Shown: positions 17,241 through 27,201, counted from the stretch's first letter. The stretch: 64,000 nt of DNA from Natronorubrum tibetense GA33 (GCF_000383975.1 NZ_KB913018.1:1-64000), one strand, 5' to 3'. A program made the numbers and translations. Notes: generated by a model from the sequence alone, not told the origin.

Positions 17241-18005
17241 ATGGCAACGGGAATCGGATCACTCCGACGCGCGAACCGCCTCATCGAGCGATTGATCGAA
17301 CTCGAGACGGCGTCGCCGACGACCCTGGCCAACGAGTTGGAGCTGCCGACGAGTACCGTCCACGACTACGTGACGACACTCGAGTCGCTCGGATATCTAA
17401 CGAGGATGGACGACGGGCAGTATCGAGTCAGCGGTCGCTTCCTACGACTCGGTAACGAGGTCCGCCATCGGTACGACGTCTACACGACCGCGGAGCCGGA
17501 ACTGGCCGAACTGGCAGACGAAACCGGAGAGTACGTCGCACTGATGGTCGAACACGGCGGACTTGGGTTGATACTCAGCATGAAACAGGGGAAGAAGGCC
17601 GCGCACGTGCGGATCGAGGAGACCTACCCGGGCATCCGGACGCGACTCAACACGACTGCCAACGGGAAGGCACTCCTCGCCTGCCTCTCCGAGGAACGCG
17701 TCGCGGAGATCATCGAGAGCTACGGTCTCTCGAAAAAAACGGAGAACACGATCGTCGATCGGGAAACGCTGTACGCGGAACTCGACCGTATCGGCGAACG
17801 TGGTTACGCGATCGATGACGAGGAGCGGTTCGATGGAATGCGAGGTATCAGCGCTCCGCTGGTGAGCGAACCGGACGAGACGGTCGCGTCAATCGGTATT
17901 TACGGCCCCACGAATCGCCTGACGGACGACGTCCTCCACGAGACGTTCTCGGACCGCATACTCCAGGTGACGAACGTCGTCCAGGTCAATCTCACGTACT
18001 CGTGA
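17241..18005 (+). CDS. IclR-family transcriptional regulator
   Basis: A 254-residue regulator. The N-terminal winged helix covers about residues 8-60 (RLIERLIELETASPTTLANE, LPTSTVHDYVTTLESLGYL). The C-terminal effector-binding domain (about 70-250) has ELADETGEYVALMVEHGG, TTANGKALLACL and GYAIDDEERFDGMRGISAPL, the usual IclR signature. IclR proteins sense aromatic or organic acids and control catabolic genes. It sits between the acyl-CoA synthetase and the SDR and enoyl-CoA hydratase genes, so it probably controls some of these. The palindrome at 17191-17209 suggests autoregulation. Confidence 0.9.
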   Translation: MATGIGSLRRANRLIERLIELETASPTTLANELELPTSTVHDYVTTLESLGYLTRMDDGQYRVSGRFLRLGNEVRHRYDVYTTAEPELAELADETGEYVALMVEHGGLGLILSMKQGKKAAHVRIEETYPGIRTRLNTTANGKALLACLSEERVAEIIESYGLSKKTENTIVDRETLYAELDRIGERGYAIDDEERFDGMRGISAPLVSEPDETVASIGIYGPTNRLTDDVLHETFSDRILQVTNVVQVNLTYS

Positions 18006-18089
18006 TAGCCAATCCCGACCACGACCCTCGTGGCAACTGGCGGCCGTCGCGGTGGCGCGTCGAATACTGAAAGAGCGGTTCGGGACGGG

Positions 18090-18866
18090 TTACCCGCGGA
18101 TGTATCCGCCGTTGACGCTCAGCGTCTGTCCCGTGATCCAGTCGGCCGCATCGCTCGCGAGAAACGCGACCGCGTCGGCGATGTCCGTCGGCTGGCCGAG
18201 ACGGTCCAACGCGTAGGAGTTCTCGATCATTCGTTCGCGGTGCGCTTCGATCACGTCCTCTGTAGCCGGCGTCTCCGTCGTCCCCGGGGAGACGCAGTTG
18301 ACCCGGACTCCATCGTCTCCGACCTCATGAGCGACGGTACTCGTCAGTGATACGTTGGCGGCCTTCGCCGCACCGTACACGGCCAGTCCGGGGTCGTTCC
18401 CCTTGTAGGAGTCGCTGGCAAAGTTGATGATCGCGCCCGATCCCTGATCGATCATCTGTGGGAGGGCGGCGTGCATGCAGTTCATCGTTCCGAAGAAGCA
18501 GACGCCGACCCAGAACTCCCACTCGTCGGGTTCCGTCTCGACGAACGGTTTCGCCTCCGTCAGTCCCGCGTTGTTCACGAGCACGTCAAGGCGACCGAAC
18601 TCGTCGACGGTCGTCTCGACGAGGTTTCGAGCGTCCTCGTACTCGGTTACGTCCGTCTCGACGGCCTCGACGGTCGCGTCGTACTCCGCCGCGACGTCTC
18701 GAGCCGTCTCTTCGGCGGAGTCGATAGCGACGTCGGCGATGACGACGTCGGCACTGAGTCCGGCGAAGGCTTCGGCGATGCGTCGCCCGATTCCCTGTGC
18801 GCCACCCGTTACGACCGCCACCTGTTCATCGAACGCTACTTTCTCTGTGATTGTCTCACCCGTCAT
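18090..18866 (-). CDS. Short-chain dehydrogenase/reductase
   Basis: A 258-residue classical SDR. It has the cofactor motif VTGGAQGIGRRIA (about residues 16-28), VLVNNAG (about 93-99), a serine in NFASDSYKG and the catalytic YGAAK, and ends in the usual DWITGQTLSVNGG segment. Asp in VIADVAI at the end of beta 2 suggests NAD rather than NADP preference. ATG 18866 is taken as start. The likely step is oxidation of a hydroxyacyl or alcohol intermediate. It lies between the IclR gene and the divergent enoyl-CoA hydratase. Confidence 0.88.
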   Translation of the reverse strand: MTGETITEKVAFDEQVAVVTGGAQGIGRRIAEAFAGLSADVVIADVAIDSAEETARDVAAEYDATVEAVETDVTEYEDARNLVETTVDEFGRLDVLVNNAGLTEAKPFVETEPDEWEFWVGVCFFGTMNCMHAALPQMIDQGSGAIINFASDSYKGNDPGLAVYGAAKAANVSLTSTVAHEVGDDGVRVNCVSPGTTETPATEDVIEAHRERMIENSYALDRLGQPTDIADAVAFLASDAADWITGQTLSVNGGYIRG

Positions 18867-19101
18867 GCATTGACTCACACTTCGATCAATTACATAAAAT
18901 TTCGGGGCTGACACGGTTCGAACGGTTCGCCGTCGTCGACTCGTCGACGACCATCGCGCGGAGGGACCTGTTCACACGGTCGGCTCGTCGACGGAATACT
19001 CGAGACGATCGATACTAGGAAACGAGCTCGAACTACTACTCCGACAGCGGTGTAATTTGATAGATAGTTATTTGTGCGATTGTCGATACCTCTCATATGG
19101 C

Positions 19102-19890
19102 ATGGATACGGAGTACAACGATATCGACGTGAGTCTCGAGGACGATGGTCGAGCGAGAATACGGTTGAACAGACCGGAGTCCCTGAACGCGCTCAGCAAT
19201 CGTATGGCCGACGAAATACTCGCCGCACTGGACCGACTCGAGGAGGAAGACGTACGGGTGCTCGTCCTCAGGGGAGCCGAGGGTAACTTTTGTGCCGGCG
19301 CCGACGTCGGGTCCCCGCCGGCAGAGACCAAACCCCACGAACAGACCCGTCGGTTTCGCCGACTCCGGCGGATGTTCAACCGCATCGAGAGTTTCCCCCG
19401 ACCGACGGTCGCCGCGATCGAGGGATACTGCCTGGGCGGGGGGTGTGAGATCGCTTGCTGCTGTGATACCCGCATCGCCACCGAGAGCGCGACCATCGGC
19501 GTCCCGGAGATCATGCTCGGTGTGATCCCAGCCGGCGGTGGCACTCAGCGGCTCTCTCGACTCATCGGCCTCTCACGGGCGCGGGACATGGTCCTCCGTG
19601 GAAAGCACCACGATGCGGAGACGATGCAGGAGTACGGGTTCGTCCACGAACTCGCCGACGACGACGCGTTCGAAGCCGAACTCGAGACGGTCGTCGAGGA
19701 GTACCTGCTACGTCCACCGGTCGCGATGGAAGTAGCGAAGATGGCGATCAACGGCGGTTTTGAAGCCGCTCTCGAGTCCGGCCTCGAGATGGAGGCACTC
19801 GCGACCGGCGTCGTCTTCGGTACCGAGGACGCACAAGAAGGACTCGAAGCGTTCCGCGAGGATCGAGATCCCGAGTTCGAGGGCGAGTAA
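19102..19890 (+). CDS. Enoyl-CoA hydratase/isomerase family protein
   Basis: A 262-residue crotonase. The oxyanion-hole segments are GNFCAGADVG (about residues 64-73) and YCLGGGCEIACCCDTRIA (about 110-127), and the active-site region is GVPEIMLGVIPAGGGTQRL. ATG 19102 begins the conserved beta strand region; the upstream open frame is not protein-like. It would hydrate the enoyl-CoA made by the neighbouring acyl-CoA dehydrogenases, though ring cleavage or isomerase roles are also known in this family. Confidence 0.88.
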   Translation: MDTEYNDIDVSLEDDGRARIRLNRPESLNALSNRMADEILAALDRLEEEDVRVLVLRGAEGNFCAGADVGSPPAETKPHEQTRRFRRLRRMFNRIESFPRPTVAAIEGYCLGGGCEIACCCDTRIATESATIGVPEIMLGVIPAGGGTQRLSRLIGLSRARDMVLRGKHHDAETMQEYGFVHELADDDAFEAELETVVEEYLLRPPVAMEVAKMAINGGFEAALESGLEMEALATGVVFGTEDAQEGLEAFREDRDPEFEGE

Positions 19891-20104
19891 GGCGTATCGA
19901 CCCCGATCGGATGCCGGGCGACGGGCTCGGCGGGGCCCGTCACCGGCCGATCCGTTTCCGTTCGCGTCCCGTCGGTGGCGAGTTAGCGAAACGAAGTTCT
20001 CCTCTACAATCCGCCGACGGCAAGAAGAGGACGTTTCACGGCGGGACCGACAGACGATCCGCGTGACGAGCTGGGGCGGTCGCGACCGGGAGGGAAGCCG
20101 AATC

Positions 20105-20422
20105 TCACTCCTGGTGGACCGCTCGGACGTGAACCGCTCCGGTTCCCCGAACGACGACTCTATACCCCGTATACCGAAAATCAACCTGCGTTTCGGGGGC
20201 ACAAGAGTCCGCCCTGAACAACGTATTCAGGGCCTCGGGGTCGATCGCTTCGTGGAGTGGCGGCAGTTCGAAGCGGTCGGCGTCGGTCGCTTTCGCGACT
20301 GCAGAGACGACGGCGAAAACGGGTGTCATCCCGGTATCGTCGCCCCAGGCAGAACTGTCGGTGATTACTAAATCCGTTGACGGGTCAGCCGTGCTAACCC
20401 GAGTGTCATCCCCTGACATCAC
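20105..20422 (-). CDS. HalOD1 output-domain protein
   Basis: A 105-residue protein. Residues ~35-100 fit the small haloarchaeal HalOD1 domain: a helix (FAVVSAVAKATDADRFELPP), then LHEAIDPEALNTLF, and a beta hairpin around VDFRYTGYRVVVRGTG. Such proteins are thought to be output or ligand-binding modules of haloarchaeal signalling; none of the motifs is catalytic. Another member lies at 63503-63751. It stands alone between the crotonase and acyl-CoA dehydrogenase 2. Confidence 0.7.
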   Translation of the reverse strand: MMSGDDTRVSTADPSTDLVITDSSAWGDDTGMTPVFAVVSAVAKATDADRFELPPLHEAIDPEALNTLFRADSCAPETQVDFRYTGYRVVVRGTGAVHVRAVHQE

Positions 20423-20489
20423 TCGACCATGCTACGATCTCGCATAAATCCGTTGTTGACCGGTCGATATAGTGCGCGAGAGACCACCG

Positions 20490-20546
20490 GGGGAGCTGAT
20501 CTACCCTCGACACCGTACTGGGGAAGCTGATCCGCCCTCGACATCG
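20490..20546 (+). repeat. Imperfect tandem repeat, two ~27-base units
   Basis: Two copies of GGGG(G/A)AGCTGATC followed by CCCTCGACA start at about 20490 and 20520, 30 bases apart. They lie in the 400-base gap upstream of acyl-CoA dehydrogenase 2. No function can be given. Confidence 0.5.
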
Positions 20547-20790
20547 GCTCGATGTTCCGTATTTGTGCCGCGATCGGTATGTTCGATCTCGGTCACCTCG
20601 GCACGTCCCAGTCCGCCCGGCCGGTTTACGGCGCCGGTTGATTCGGGTTCACAGCGTCGTACGAATCCGATGACTGTCGGATCGGGTGGCTGCAATCCTA
20701 TAAATCCCTCGCCTCGCCGAGTCGTCCCACACGCCAGGCGTGATATCTTACGAAAAATCTACAAATTGATATCTTGGTGGAGTACTAGAC

Positions 20791-20797
20791 TTATTAG
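20791..20797 (+). promoter_or_regulatory. TATA box for acyl-CoA dehydrogenase 2
   Basis: TTATTAG lies 23-29 bases upstream of ATG 20820 and supports that ATG as a leaderless start. Confidence 0.5.
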
Positions 20798-20819
20798 CTC
20801 GGGCGGTGATCTTCAACGC

Positions 20820-22046
20820 ATGCGGTCAGATCAAAGCTTCGAAGACTACCGCGAGTCGATGCTCGACTACCTGTGGAGCGAGATCGAACCACACGCCGAG
20901 GAGTGGGACGAGACGGGCGACCTCCCGCGAGAGGAGCTCTGGGATGAGTGGCAGGAGATGGGCTTTCTCGGCGCGATGGCTCCCGAGGAGTACGGCGGAC
21001 TCGACCTGACACAGCGGGAGTACGTCGAACTCGAGAAGGAGTGGGCGAAAGTGTCCGGCGGACTCCGGGTCATCCTCCACGTTCACAACACGAACGTCGA
21101 ACTGCTGGACCACGTTGGGACCGAGGCTCAGAAGGATCGGTGGATGCCGGAGATCGTCGACGAGGGCGCGTCGTTCGCGTTCGCGCTGACCGAACCGCAC
21201 GCGGGCTCCGGGACGGACATCGAAACCCACGCCGAGAAAGACGACGACGAGTACGTTCTGAACGGCGAGAAACATCACATCACGAACGCCGACTTCACCG
21301 AATATTTCAACGTCATCACGCGGACGGAGAACGGCTTCTCCATTCTAGTCGTACCGCGGGACGCTGACGGGTTTACCATCAGAGAGATGCCCGAAACGAT
21401 GGGGAGTCACGGATCGGAACACTGCTATCTCCACTTCGACGACGTGCGCGTTCCCGAGGAGAACCTGCTCGGTCGCGAGGAAGGCAGCGGCGTCCGCGAC
21501 GCGGTCGACCACCTCCGGGTGAGCCGAATCTACATCGGTGCGAACGCGCTGGGGATCTCCGAACGCTGTCTGGAGGAAGCGGTCAATTGGGCGAAAATGC
21601 GCGTCACCTTCGGTAAGCCGATCGCCGAGCGGCAGGCCGTCCAGCAGTACCTCGGTGAGATGGCCCGAGACGTCTACGCGCTTCGCCTCGCCGTCGAGGA
21701 CGCCGCCCGACAGGTGGACGAGAAGGGGCGGGCGGGTATCGAGGCGGACCTCTGCAAGCTCATGGCGAAGGACGTCACCCAGCGAGTCACCGACAACGCG
21801 ATGCTCGTGTTCGGCGGGTTGGGGTACTACCGCGAGGTCCCGGTTCAGCGGTTCTACCGCGACGCGCGGCTCAACTGGCTCGAAGAGGGAACCCCCTCGA
21901 TCCAGCAGATCACCGCCGCGAAGAACCTTCTGAACGGCGAGTACCCCTACGAACTCGACGAGCAGGCCGTCGACCACCTGGACAATCCGGTCGACGAATA
22001 CGATTCCGACGGCGGGAACGAGTACGAACTGTCCTACGAACTGTAG
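20820..22046 (+). CDS. Acyl-CoA dehydrogenase 2
   Basis: A 408-residue acyl-CoA dehydrogenase. The N-terminal helices (FEDYRESMLDYLWSEIEPHA), the middle beta domain with FALTEPHAGSGTD and YVLNGEKHHITNADFTEYF, and the helical C-terminal domain with GKPIAERQAVQQYLGEM are all present. The catalytic Glu is in WLEEGTPSIQQITAAKNLL. The TATA position decides ATG 20820; the frame is open 350 bases further upstream but that part is not protein-like. It precedes the ligase at 22279. Substrate class is unknown. Confidence 0.9.
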   Translation: MRSDQSFEDYRESMLDYLWSEIEPHAEEWDETGDLPREELWDEWQEMGFLGAMAPEEYGGLDLTQREYVELEKEWAKVSGGLRVILHVHNTNVELLDHVGTEAQKDRWMPEIVDEGASFAFALTEPHAGSGTDIETHAEKDDDEYVLNGEKHHITNADFTEYFNVITRTENGFSILVVPRDADGFTIREMPETMGSHGSEHCYLHFDDVRVPEENLLGREEGSGVRDAVDHLRVSRIYIGANALGISERCLEEAVNWAKMRVTFGKPIAERQAVQQYLGEMARDVYALRLAVEDAARQVDEKGRAGIEADLCKLMAKDVTQRVTDNAMLVFGGLGYYREVPVQRFYRDARLNWLEEGTPSIQQITAAKNLLNGEYPYELDEQAVDHLDNPVDEYDSDGGNEYELSYEL

Positions 22047-22246
22047 CCGGCGCCGACCGACGTCCGGTGGCGTCACCGACTTCGGTCCCTCGAAACGACC
22101 TTTCGATCGATGACCGGAACGGTAGCCGTGGATCGCTCTGTTATCGACGCCAAGCTGTGCGTGCAGCGCGTGAAAGGATCCGAAACCCACGGAGTATCGG
22201 TCGGGTTCGCCCGCTCGACGGTTAGCGTGCGAACTTGTCCCAAAGG

Positions 22247-22253
22247 CTTAATA
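22247..22253 (+). promoter_or_regulatory. TATA box for the 22279 ligase
   Basis: CTTAATA lies 26-32 bases upstream of ATG 22279. Confidence 0.5.
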
Positions 22254-22278
22254 GTGGTATGGTCGATTCCTACACGTC

Positions 22279-23622
22279 ATGGGAGAGTCACACGCTACCG
22301 ACGCGTTCAATCCCGAGCGCGAGTTCATGGAGCGAGAGGAGATCGAGGACCGTCAGGAACGGATGCTTCGAGAGAAGGTCGAACACGCGTACAAGAACAC
22401 GAGCCACTACCGGGAGGCGTTCGACGAGGCGGATATCGATCCGTCGGACATCAAGACGATCGACGACTACCAGCGGCTCGTCCCTACGATGCTCAAAGAG
22501 GACGTCCGGGAAAATCGGTCGGTCGAGGATCCGTTCGGCGGGTTCCTCGCCGTCGACAGGGACGAAATCGACTACTACCACACCTCGACGGGGACGACCG
22601 GCACGCCCACGTTTATGCCGGTGCAGGAAACGGAGGTAAGTGCGGCCAGCGAACTCATCGCCCGAACGCTCTATCCGAGCGGGATCGCGGAGGGAGACGT
22701 CGCACTCAACGCCGGAATGTTCTACCACCTCTACAGCCGCATGATCGAGGACGCCTACCACAATCACCTCGATATGATTCACTTCAATCGCGGCGGACTC
22801 CCGTTCGAGGTCGAGAGCGATCTGGAGGAGGACGTCGAACTGTGGGAGATGGGTAACCCCGCCGTAATAAACATGACTCACTCCTCGCTGCAGAAGGCCA
22901 CGACGCTCCTGCAGGAACACGATATCGATCCGAGTGACGCGTTTCCGGAGCTGAAAGCGGTCGTCACCGCCGGTGCGGTCGTCACCGGAACTGCCCGGCA
23001 GGAACTGGAGGAGTTCTGGGGCGTCCCGCTCATCGAGCACGGCGGCCCGACTGACCAGATGTCGTTTATGGGAACGTTTTGCGAGGCCCGAACCGAAGGG
23101 TGGGGTCACTTCTTCGAGGACCAAGGGTTCCACGAAATCATCGACCTCGACACCCTCGAACCGGTCGCCGAGGGCGAACGCGGCGAACACACGTACACCA
23201 CGTTCCATCTCGACAGCACCCCGTATCTCCGGTGGCGCTCGGAGGACGCCGGTGTCCACGGCGGGTACGATTGCTCCTGTGGCCGCTGTCACATGCGGAC
23301 TCAGATCCTCGGCCGAACGGTCCAGGCAGTGAACGTCCAGGAAACCTCGGTGTTCCCGCGGGATTTCGAGGAGGTCCGGGACCGCCACGGCTATCCCGAA
23401 TCGCCCTACCAGATCGTCCGGCGCCCCGAGCAGCCACAGGACCTCCTGACGGTGTTGTTCTCGGCCGACATCTCCGATCAGGAGCGGACGTCGATCGTCT
23501 CGGATCTCGCCGAGAGCCTCGGCCTCGAGGAGTCGGACGTGGATATGGACCACATCGACGAGGACGACATTCCGATGAAAGGGCAGTGGAAGTACCGGCT
23601 CATCCGTGACGAGGACGAATAA
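22279..23622 (+). CDS. Phenylacetate-CoA-ligase-like adenylate-forming enzyme
   Basis: A 447-residue protein of the PaaK branch. The P-loop YYHTSTGTTGTPTFMP is near residues 100-115, with ERMLREKVEHAYKNTSHYREAF as the typical N-terminal PaaK helix. The cysteine-rich stretch YDCSCGRCHMRTQILGR (about 332-348) resembles the RPCSCGR region of PaaK enzymes. The C-terminal small domain contains GQWKYRL in place of the usual lysine-containing motif end. It would activate an aryl- or acyl-carboxylate with ATP and CoA. A second PaaK-like gene lies at 28216-29454. Neighbouring DUF35 and thiolase genes suggest CoA-ester chemistry downstream. Confidence 0.82.
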   Translation: MGESHATDAFNPEREFMEREEIEDRQERMLREKVEHAYKNTSHYREAFDEADIDPSDIKTIDDYQRLVPTMLKEDVRENRSVEDPFGGFLAVDRDEIDYYHTSTGTTGTPTFMPVQETEVSAASELIARTLYPSGIAEGDVALNAGMFYHLYSRMIEDAYHNHLDMIHFNRGGLPFEVESDLEEDVELWEMGNPAVINMTHSSLQKATTLLQEHDIDPSDAFPELKAVVTAGAVVTGTARQELEEFWGVPLIEHGGPTDQMSFMGTFCEARTEGWGHFFEDQGFHEIIDLDTLEPVAEGERGEHTYTTFHLDSTPYLRWRSEDAGVHGGYDCSCGRCHMRTQILGRTVQAVNVQETSVFPRDFEEVRDRHGYPESPYQIVRRPEQPQDLLTVLFSADISDQERTSIVSDLAESLGLEESDVDMDHIDEDDIPMKGQWKYRLIRDEDE

Positions 23623-23776
23623 CGGACGTTCGATCGAACGTCTGAACGACACGGTTCGAGACGCGGCGGAACCGGGTCGATCGGTGCGAACGCGCCTGTT
23701 CGCTCTCGACTGCGGTGGACGCAGACAGTAGGGACAGCGGCCCGAGCTTCGCCGACTCGTCGTCCTTCCTTTCGAA

Positions 23777-23786
23777 ATTCTTATGA
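23777..23786 (+). promoter_or_regulatory. TATA-like element for the DUF35-thiolase operon
   Basis: ATTCTTATGA lies 23-32 bases upstream of ATG 23809. Confidence 0.45.
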
Positions 23787-23808
23787 CCGAGGCTGTGGAT
23801 GTGAATCT

Positions 23809-24246
23809 ATGTCACGGGTACATCCCGAGTACGACGAATCGCGGCGACTCGTCGACGGTTCGATACGCGTTGCTGAGGACGGCTATCCCGTTCTCGTGGG
23901 TACGGAGTGTGCGGAGTGTGGGTTCGTCGTCTTTCCGACGCGGTCGTTTTGCCGGAACTGCCTCTCGGAGGACGTCACCGACGTCGACCTCTCACGCGAT
24001 GGTGAGCTCCGGACGTACACCGTCGCACGCACCGGACAGGAAGGGTTCGAGCCGCCGTACGCGTTCGGCTTCGTCGATCTCCCCGAAGGGGTCCGACTCT
24101 ACTCCCTCCTCGAGGGTTGGGAGACGGGGACCCTCGAGGTCGGAGCGCCGGTGGAACTGACCATAGACGAGATCAAACCGGATCCCGAAACCGGTGATCC
24201 CCTGTTCGGTCACGTGTTCCGACTCGTGGAGGGTGACGATGAGTGA
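23809..24246 (+). CDS. DUF35 zinc-ribbon/OB-fold protein
   Basis: A 145-residue protein. The rubredoxin-like zinc ribbon uses four cysteines, CAECGFVVFPTRSFCRNC (about residues 32-49), and an OB-fold follows (about 60-140; LRTYTVARTG, VRLYSLLEGWE). In archaea DUF35 proteins form complexes with thiolases and channel acetoacetyl-CoA (known for the thiolase/HMG-CoA-synthase complex). The stop overlaps the thiolase ATG (GATGAGTGA), so both are translated together. A partner role for the 24239 thiolase is therefore likely. Confidence 0.85.
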   Translation: MSRVHPEYDESRRLVDGSIRVAEDGYPVLVGTECAECGFVVFPTRSFCRNCLSEDVTDVDLSRDGELRTYTVARTGQEGFEPPYAFGFVDLPEGVRLYSLLEGWETGTLEVGAPVELTIDEIKPDPETGDPLFGHVFRLVEGDDE

Positions 24247-25414
24247 TCACGACGTCGCCGTCGTCGGCGTCGGCCAGTCGGAGTTCGGAGCGCTGGAGGG
24301 ACAGCGGGTGACGGAGTTCGGGGGACGGGCCGTCCGCGAGGCGCTGCTCGCATCGAACGTCGACAACGACGGTATCGAGGAGGCGTACATCGGCAACGTC
24401 GCCAGCGCCGCACAGGACCAGACCGGCGTCGTCGGGCAGGCAGTGCTGCGCGAGGTCGGAGTGACGGGCATCCCGATCACCCGCGTCGAAAACGCCTGTG
24501 CCAGTTCGACGTGTGCGTTCCGAGAGGCATACAGGACCGTTCGGTCCGGTGAGTGCGACGTCGTGCTCGCACTGGGCGTCGAGAAGATGACCGGCGTCCC
24601 GACCGACGTCGCCCTGAAGGACATGAGCGGGGCCTCCGACGCGGAGGTCGAGGGGCCGATGGGAATGACGTTCATGGGCGTCTACGGGATGCGCGCGAAC
24701 GCCTACATGGATCGGTTCGGCGATGTGCGCGAGGAGCTCGCTGACATCGCGGTAAAGAACCACTCGAACGGGCTCGCGAATCCGTACGCTCATCTGCACC
24801 TCGACGTCGGCCGCGAAGACGTCCTCGACTCCCGGATGGTCGCCGATCCGATCCGGCTACTCGACGCCTGCCCGATGTCTGACGGCGCGGCTGCGGCCGT
24901 TCTTGCACGCGGCGAGGTAGCCGAGAAACTGACGGACGAGCCGGTGTACGTCGACGCCGTCGAAGCGTCCAGCGGGGACTACCTCGACAGCGACCTGGAG
25001 TACTGGCGCGAGGAACTCGACGAACGAGTCTCCGAGCGAGCCTATCGCGAGGCTGGCATCGGTCCCGACGATCTCGACGTCGTCGAGGTCCACGACGCGG
25101 CCACCATCGGTGAACTGATGCACTACGAGGGGCTCGGGCTGGCGAGTCACGGCGAAGGCGCGTCGCTCGTTCGCAACGGGGACGTGCTACTGGACGGACG
25201 GATTCCGGTCAATCCCAGCGGCGGACTCAAGTCACGAGGGCATCCGGTCGGGGCGACGGGGATCGCCCAGGTCTGCGAACTCGTCTGGCAGCTCCGCGGC
25301 GAAGCCGGCGATCGACAGGTCAACGATCCCACCATCGGTCTCGCTCAGAACTCCGGTGGGGCGCTCGTCGGCGAAGGGGGCGTCTCCACGGTGACGATAC
25401 TCAGCACCCGCTGA
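24239..25414 (+). CDS. Thiolase family protein (SCP2-thiolase type)
   Basis: A 391-residue thiolase. The nucleophile cysteine is in ENACASSTCAFREA (about residues 84-97) and the catalytic His in NPSGGLKSRGHPVGATG (about 323-339). The C-terminus QNSGGALVGEGGVSTVTIL lacks the second Cys-x-Gly of classical biosynthetic thiolases, as in the SCP2/archaeal branch. It probably cleaves or condenses 3-ketoacyl-CoA with its DUF35 partner. ATG 24239 overlaps the DUF35 stop. The IS605-type element is inserted 100 bases downstream. Confidence 0.87.
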   Translation: MSDHDVAVVGVGQSEFGALEGQRVTEFGGRAVREALLASNVDNDGIEEAYIGNVASAAQDQTGVVGQAVLREVGVTGIPITRVENACASSTCAFREAYRTVRSGECDVVLALGVEKMTGVPTDVALKDMSGASDAEVEGPMGMTFMGVYGMRANAYMDRFGDVREELADIAVKNHSNGLANPYAHLHLDVGREDVLDSRMVADPIRLLDACPMSDGAAAAVLARGEVAEKLTDEPVYVDAVEASSGDYLDSDLEYWREELDERVSERAYREAGIGPDDLDVVEVHDAATIGELMHYEGLGLASHGEGASLVRNGDVLLDGRIPVNPSGGLKSRGHPVGATGIAQVCELVWQLRGEAGDRQVNDPTIGLAQNSGGALVGEGGVSTVTILSTR

Positions 25415-25509
25415 AATCGAATCGTCGCCCTGCTGGGTTGACCTCATCCGCGTGAACGCGGAGGAATCCCGCCACGGGATTTCAGGCCGAGCAAAGCGGC
25501 CTGTTGGTT

Positions 25510-26764
25510 TCAAGACGCATACGTTCCAAGCGTCACCTGCTGGTTTTCAGCATCGGCTTGGCTGTCTTGCGGCCCGGTCAAAGAGGCCCCATCCGTAGCC
25601 AAGTCATCGTCACCGGCCTTCTGCCGGGAAGCTCGGTCGCTTTGGCGGTGACTCTCTCCACTACGGTAGCGGTCTGAAATGTTTATCGCCCCGTTCACGT
25701 CGGCTTGATACTCACCGACCAAACAGCCGTCGTTCGAGCATTTGAACGTCGCCTGTCGTGGCCGGTAGCCATGTTCACCGCAGGCGTGGCACGCCTTCGA
25801 CGTGTTCCGGGGATTCACCGTCTCGACGGGAATCCCTTTCTCGGCGGCTTTGTAGCGAATCTGTGCGTAGAGCTTGGCAAAGCCCACCCATGCAACTGCC
25901 GATTCATGTACTCGCCGTAGTCCATGTTCTCGCGAATGTACGTCAAGTCTTCCAGCACCAGCACTGGGTTCTCGACGGACTCGGCGCAGTCCACAACCTC
26001 GCGGGTTACACGGTGGAACAGGTCGTCAATCTGGTCCCACAGTGCGTCACGTAGGACTCTGCGATTCGTTCACTGCCGCGCTGCTGAAGGCGTCTCTTGG
26101 CGATGAAGTAGGTTTTGCGGAGCCGACGAACGGCCTTGCCGTCGTCGGCCCACAGTCGGGGGCGAGCAGGAGAACCGTACTCGTCGCGGTGACACATCGT
26201 GACGAGACTCGCTTCTCCAATGTCCACGCTGATCGGCGTCCGCTCGTCGGCGGACGCCTCAGATTGGTCCTCCACATCGCGGGTAACGGTGATGTGGAGA
26301 TACCACGTTCCGTCCCGCTCGAACAGCTGACTTTCACCCATCTCGGCGTCGTCTGCGTACAACGCTTCGAGCCAATCCCACTGTTCGGGATTGGCGCGTA
26401 CCGGAATCCAGAGGTGGTAATCCTCGTGGTGTGGGACTTTGACGTACCACTCGATAGCGTTCTGTGGCTGATGGTCAAGTTGCAGTCCCTCGTTGGTGAA
26501 CCGCACCGGGTGGTCGTCGTGAAGTTCGTCGGCGTCGTAGCTGTTGTGCAGTTGTGGGACGTACTTCTTGAGGGCGTTTTTGGCGTAGCCGCTCAGGTCG
26601 TACTCAACAACCACGTCGTTGGCCGCTGACTGTGTGTCACAGCCAGCGGTAAAGGCGGCCTGAAGCGCCTGCTGGTAAGCGTCTCGTATCTCTCGAAGCT
26701 TCTGACGCTTGTGGACGTTCGGGTCCACAAGCTTCAATTCGAGCGTTTTTGTGAGTTCGGTCAC
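25510..26764 (-). pseudogene. tnpB: TnpB, two frameshifts
   Basis: The N-terminal part (GTG 26764 to about 26050) and the C-terminal part (25887-25510) are separated by two one-base shifts, near 26045 and near 25888. Between them, a third frame supplies RRVLRDALWDQIDDLFHRV, VLVLEDLTYIRENMD and NRQLHGWA. When joined, all RuvC residues are present: Asp in SVDIGEASLV, Glu in VLEDLT and Asp in YQADVNGAINI. The zinc finger CHACG is followed by KCSNDGC. TnpB is an RNA-guided nuclease that helps retain the element; this copy cannot make a full protein. The GTG start overlaps the tnpA stop. Confidence 0.8.
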
Positions 26765-27201
26765 GCTTCGGCCTCCTTGTGTCGGTTGATGTAGTCCTCG
26801 ACAGTTTCGCTGGAGACGTGTCCGGCTGTTCCGGTGTAGTAGCCGCGTTCCCACCGGATTTTCTCGCTATCGTGGTCGGCGTGGCGGTGGTTGTACTTCC
26901 GTGATGAAATGCACTTGAACCAGTTGGCGAGTAGTGACGGACTGTGTTTGGGCGGGCTACTGACGAACAGGTGAACGTGGTCGGGCTGAACAGTCAGGTT
27001 TTGAATGTCCAATCCCTTCTCGTCGGCAATTTCGTGGGGAATGGATTCCACACGGTCAGCAACCTCCCCCGTCAGTACCGTGTTGCGGTACTGAGCGGAA
27101 CCCTGTTCCGCGATGTCCGCAGAGCCGTCGGTTCTGCGAGACTTCGGGAGCCACACTATGTGGTAGTTGAGGTTGCAGATTGCGTGCCGTGTGGTCTTCA
27201 T
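26761..27201 (-). CDS. tnpA: IS200/IS605 Y1 transposase TnpA
   Basis: A 146-residue HUH transposase that nicks and joins single-stranded DNA ends. The HUH motif is QPDHVHLFVSS and the catalytic tyrosine is in SSETVEDYINRHK near the C-terminus. Compared with relatives as I remember them (PKYRRSVLTGEVADRV), there is an insertion of about 17 residues (TDGSADIAEQGSAQYRN) after SRR, which may disturb the fold. The element could be inactive. The stop TGA overlaps the tnpB GTG. Confidence 0.85.
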   Translation of the reverse strand: MKTTRHAICNLNYHIVWLPKSRRTDGSADIAEQGSAQYRNTVLTGEVADRVESIPHEIADEKGLDIQNLTVQPDHVHLFVSSPPKHSPSLLANWFKCISSRKYNHRHADHDSEKIRWERGYYTGTAGHVSSETVEDYINRHKEAEA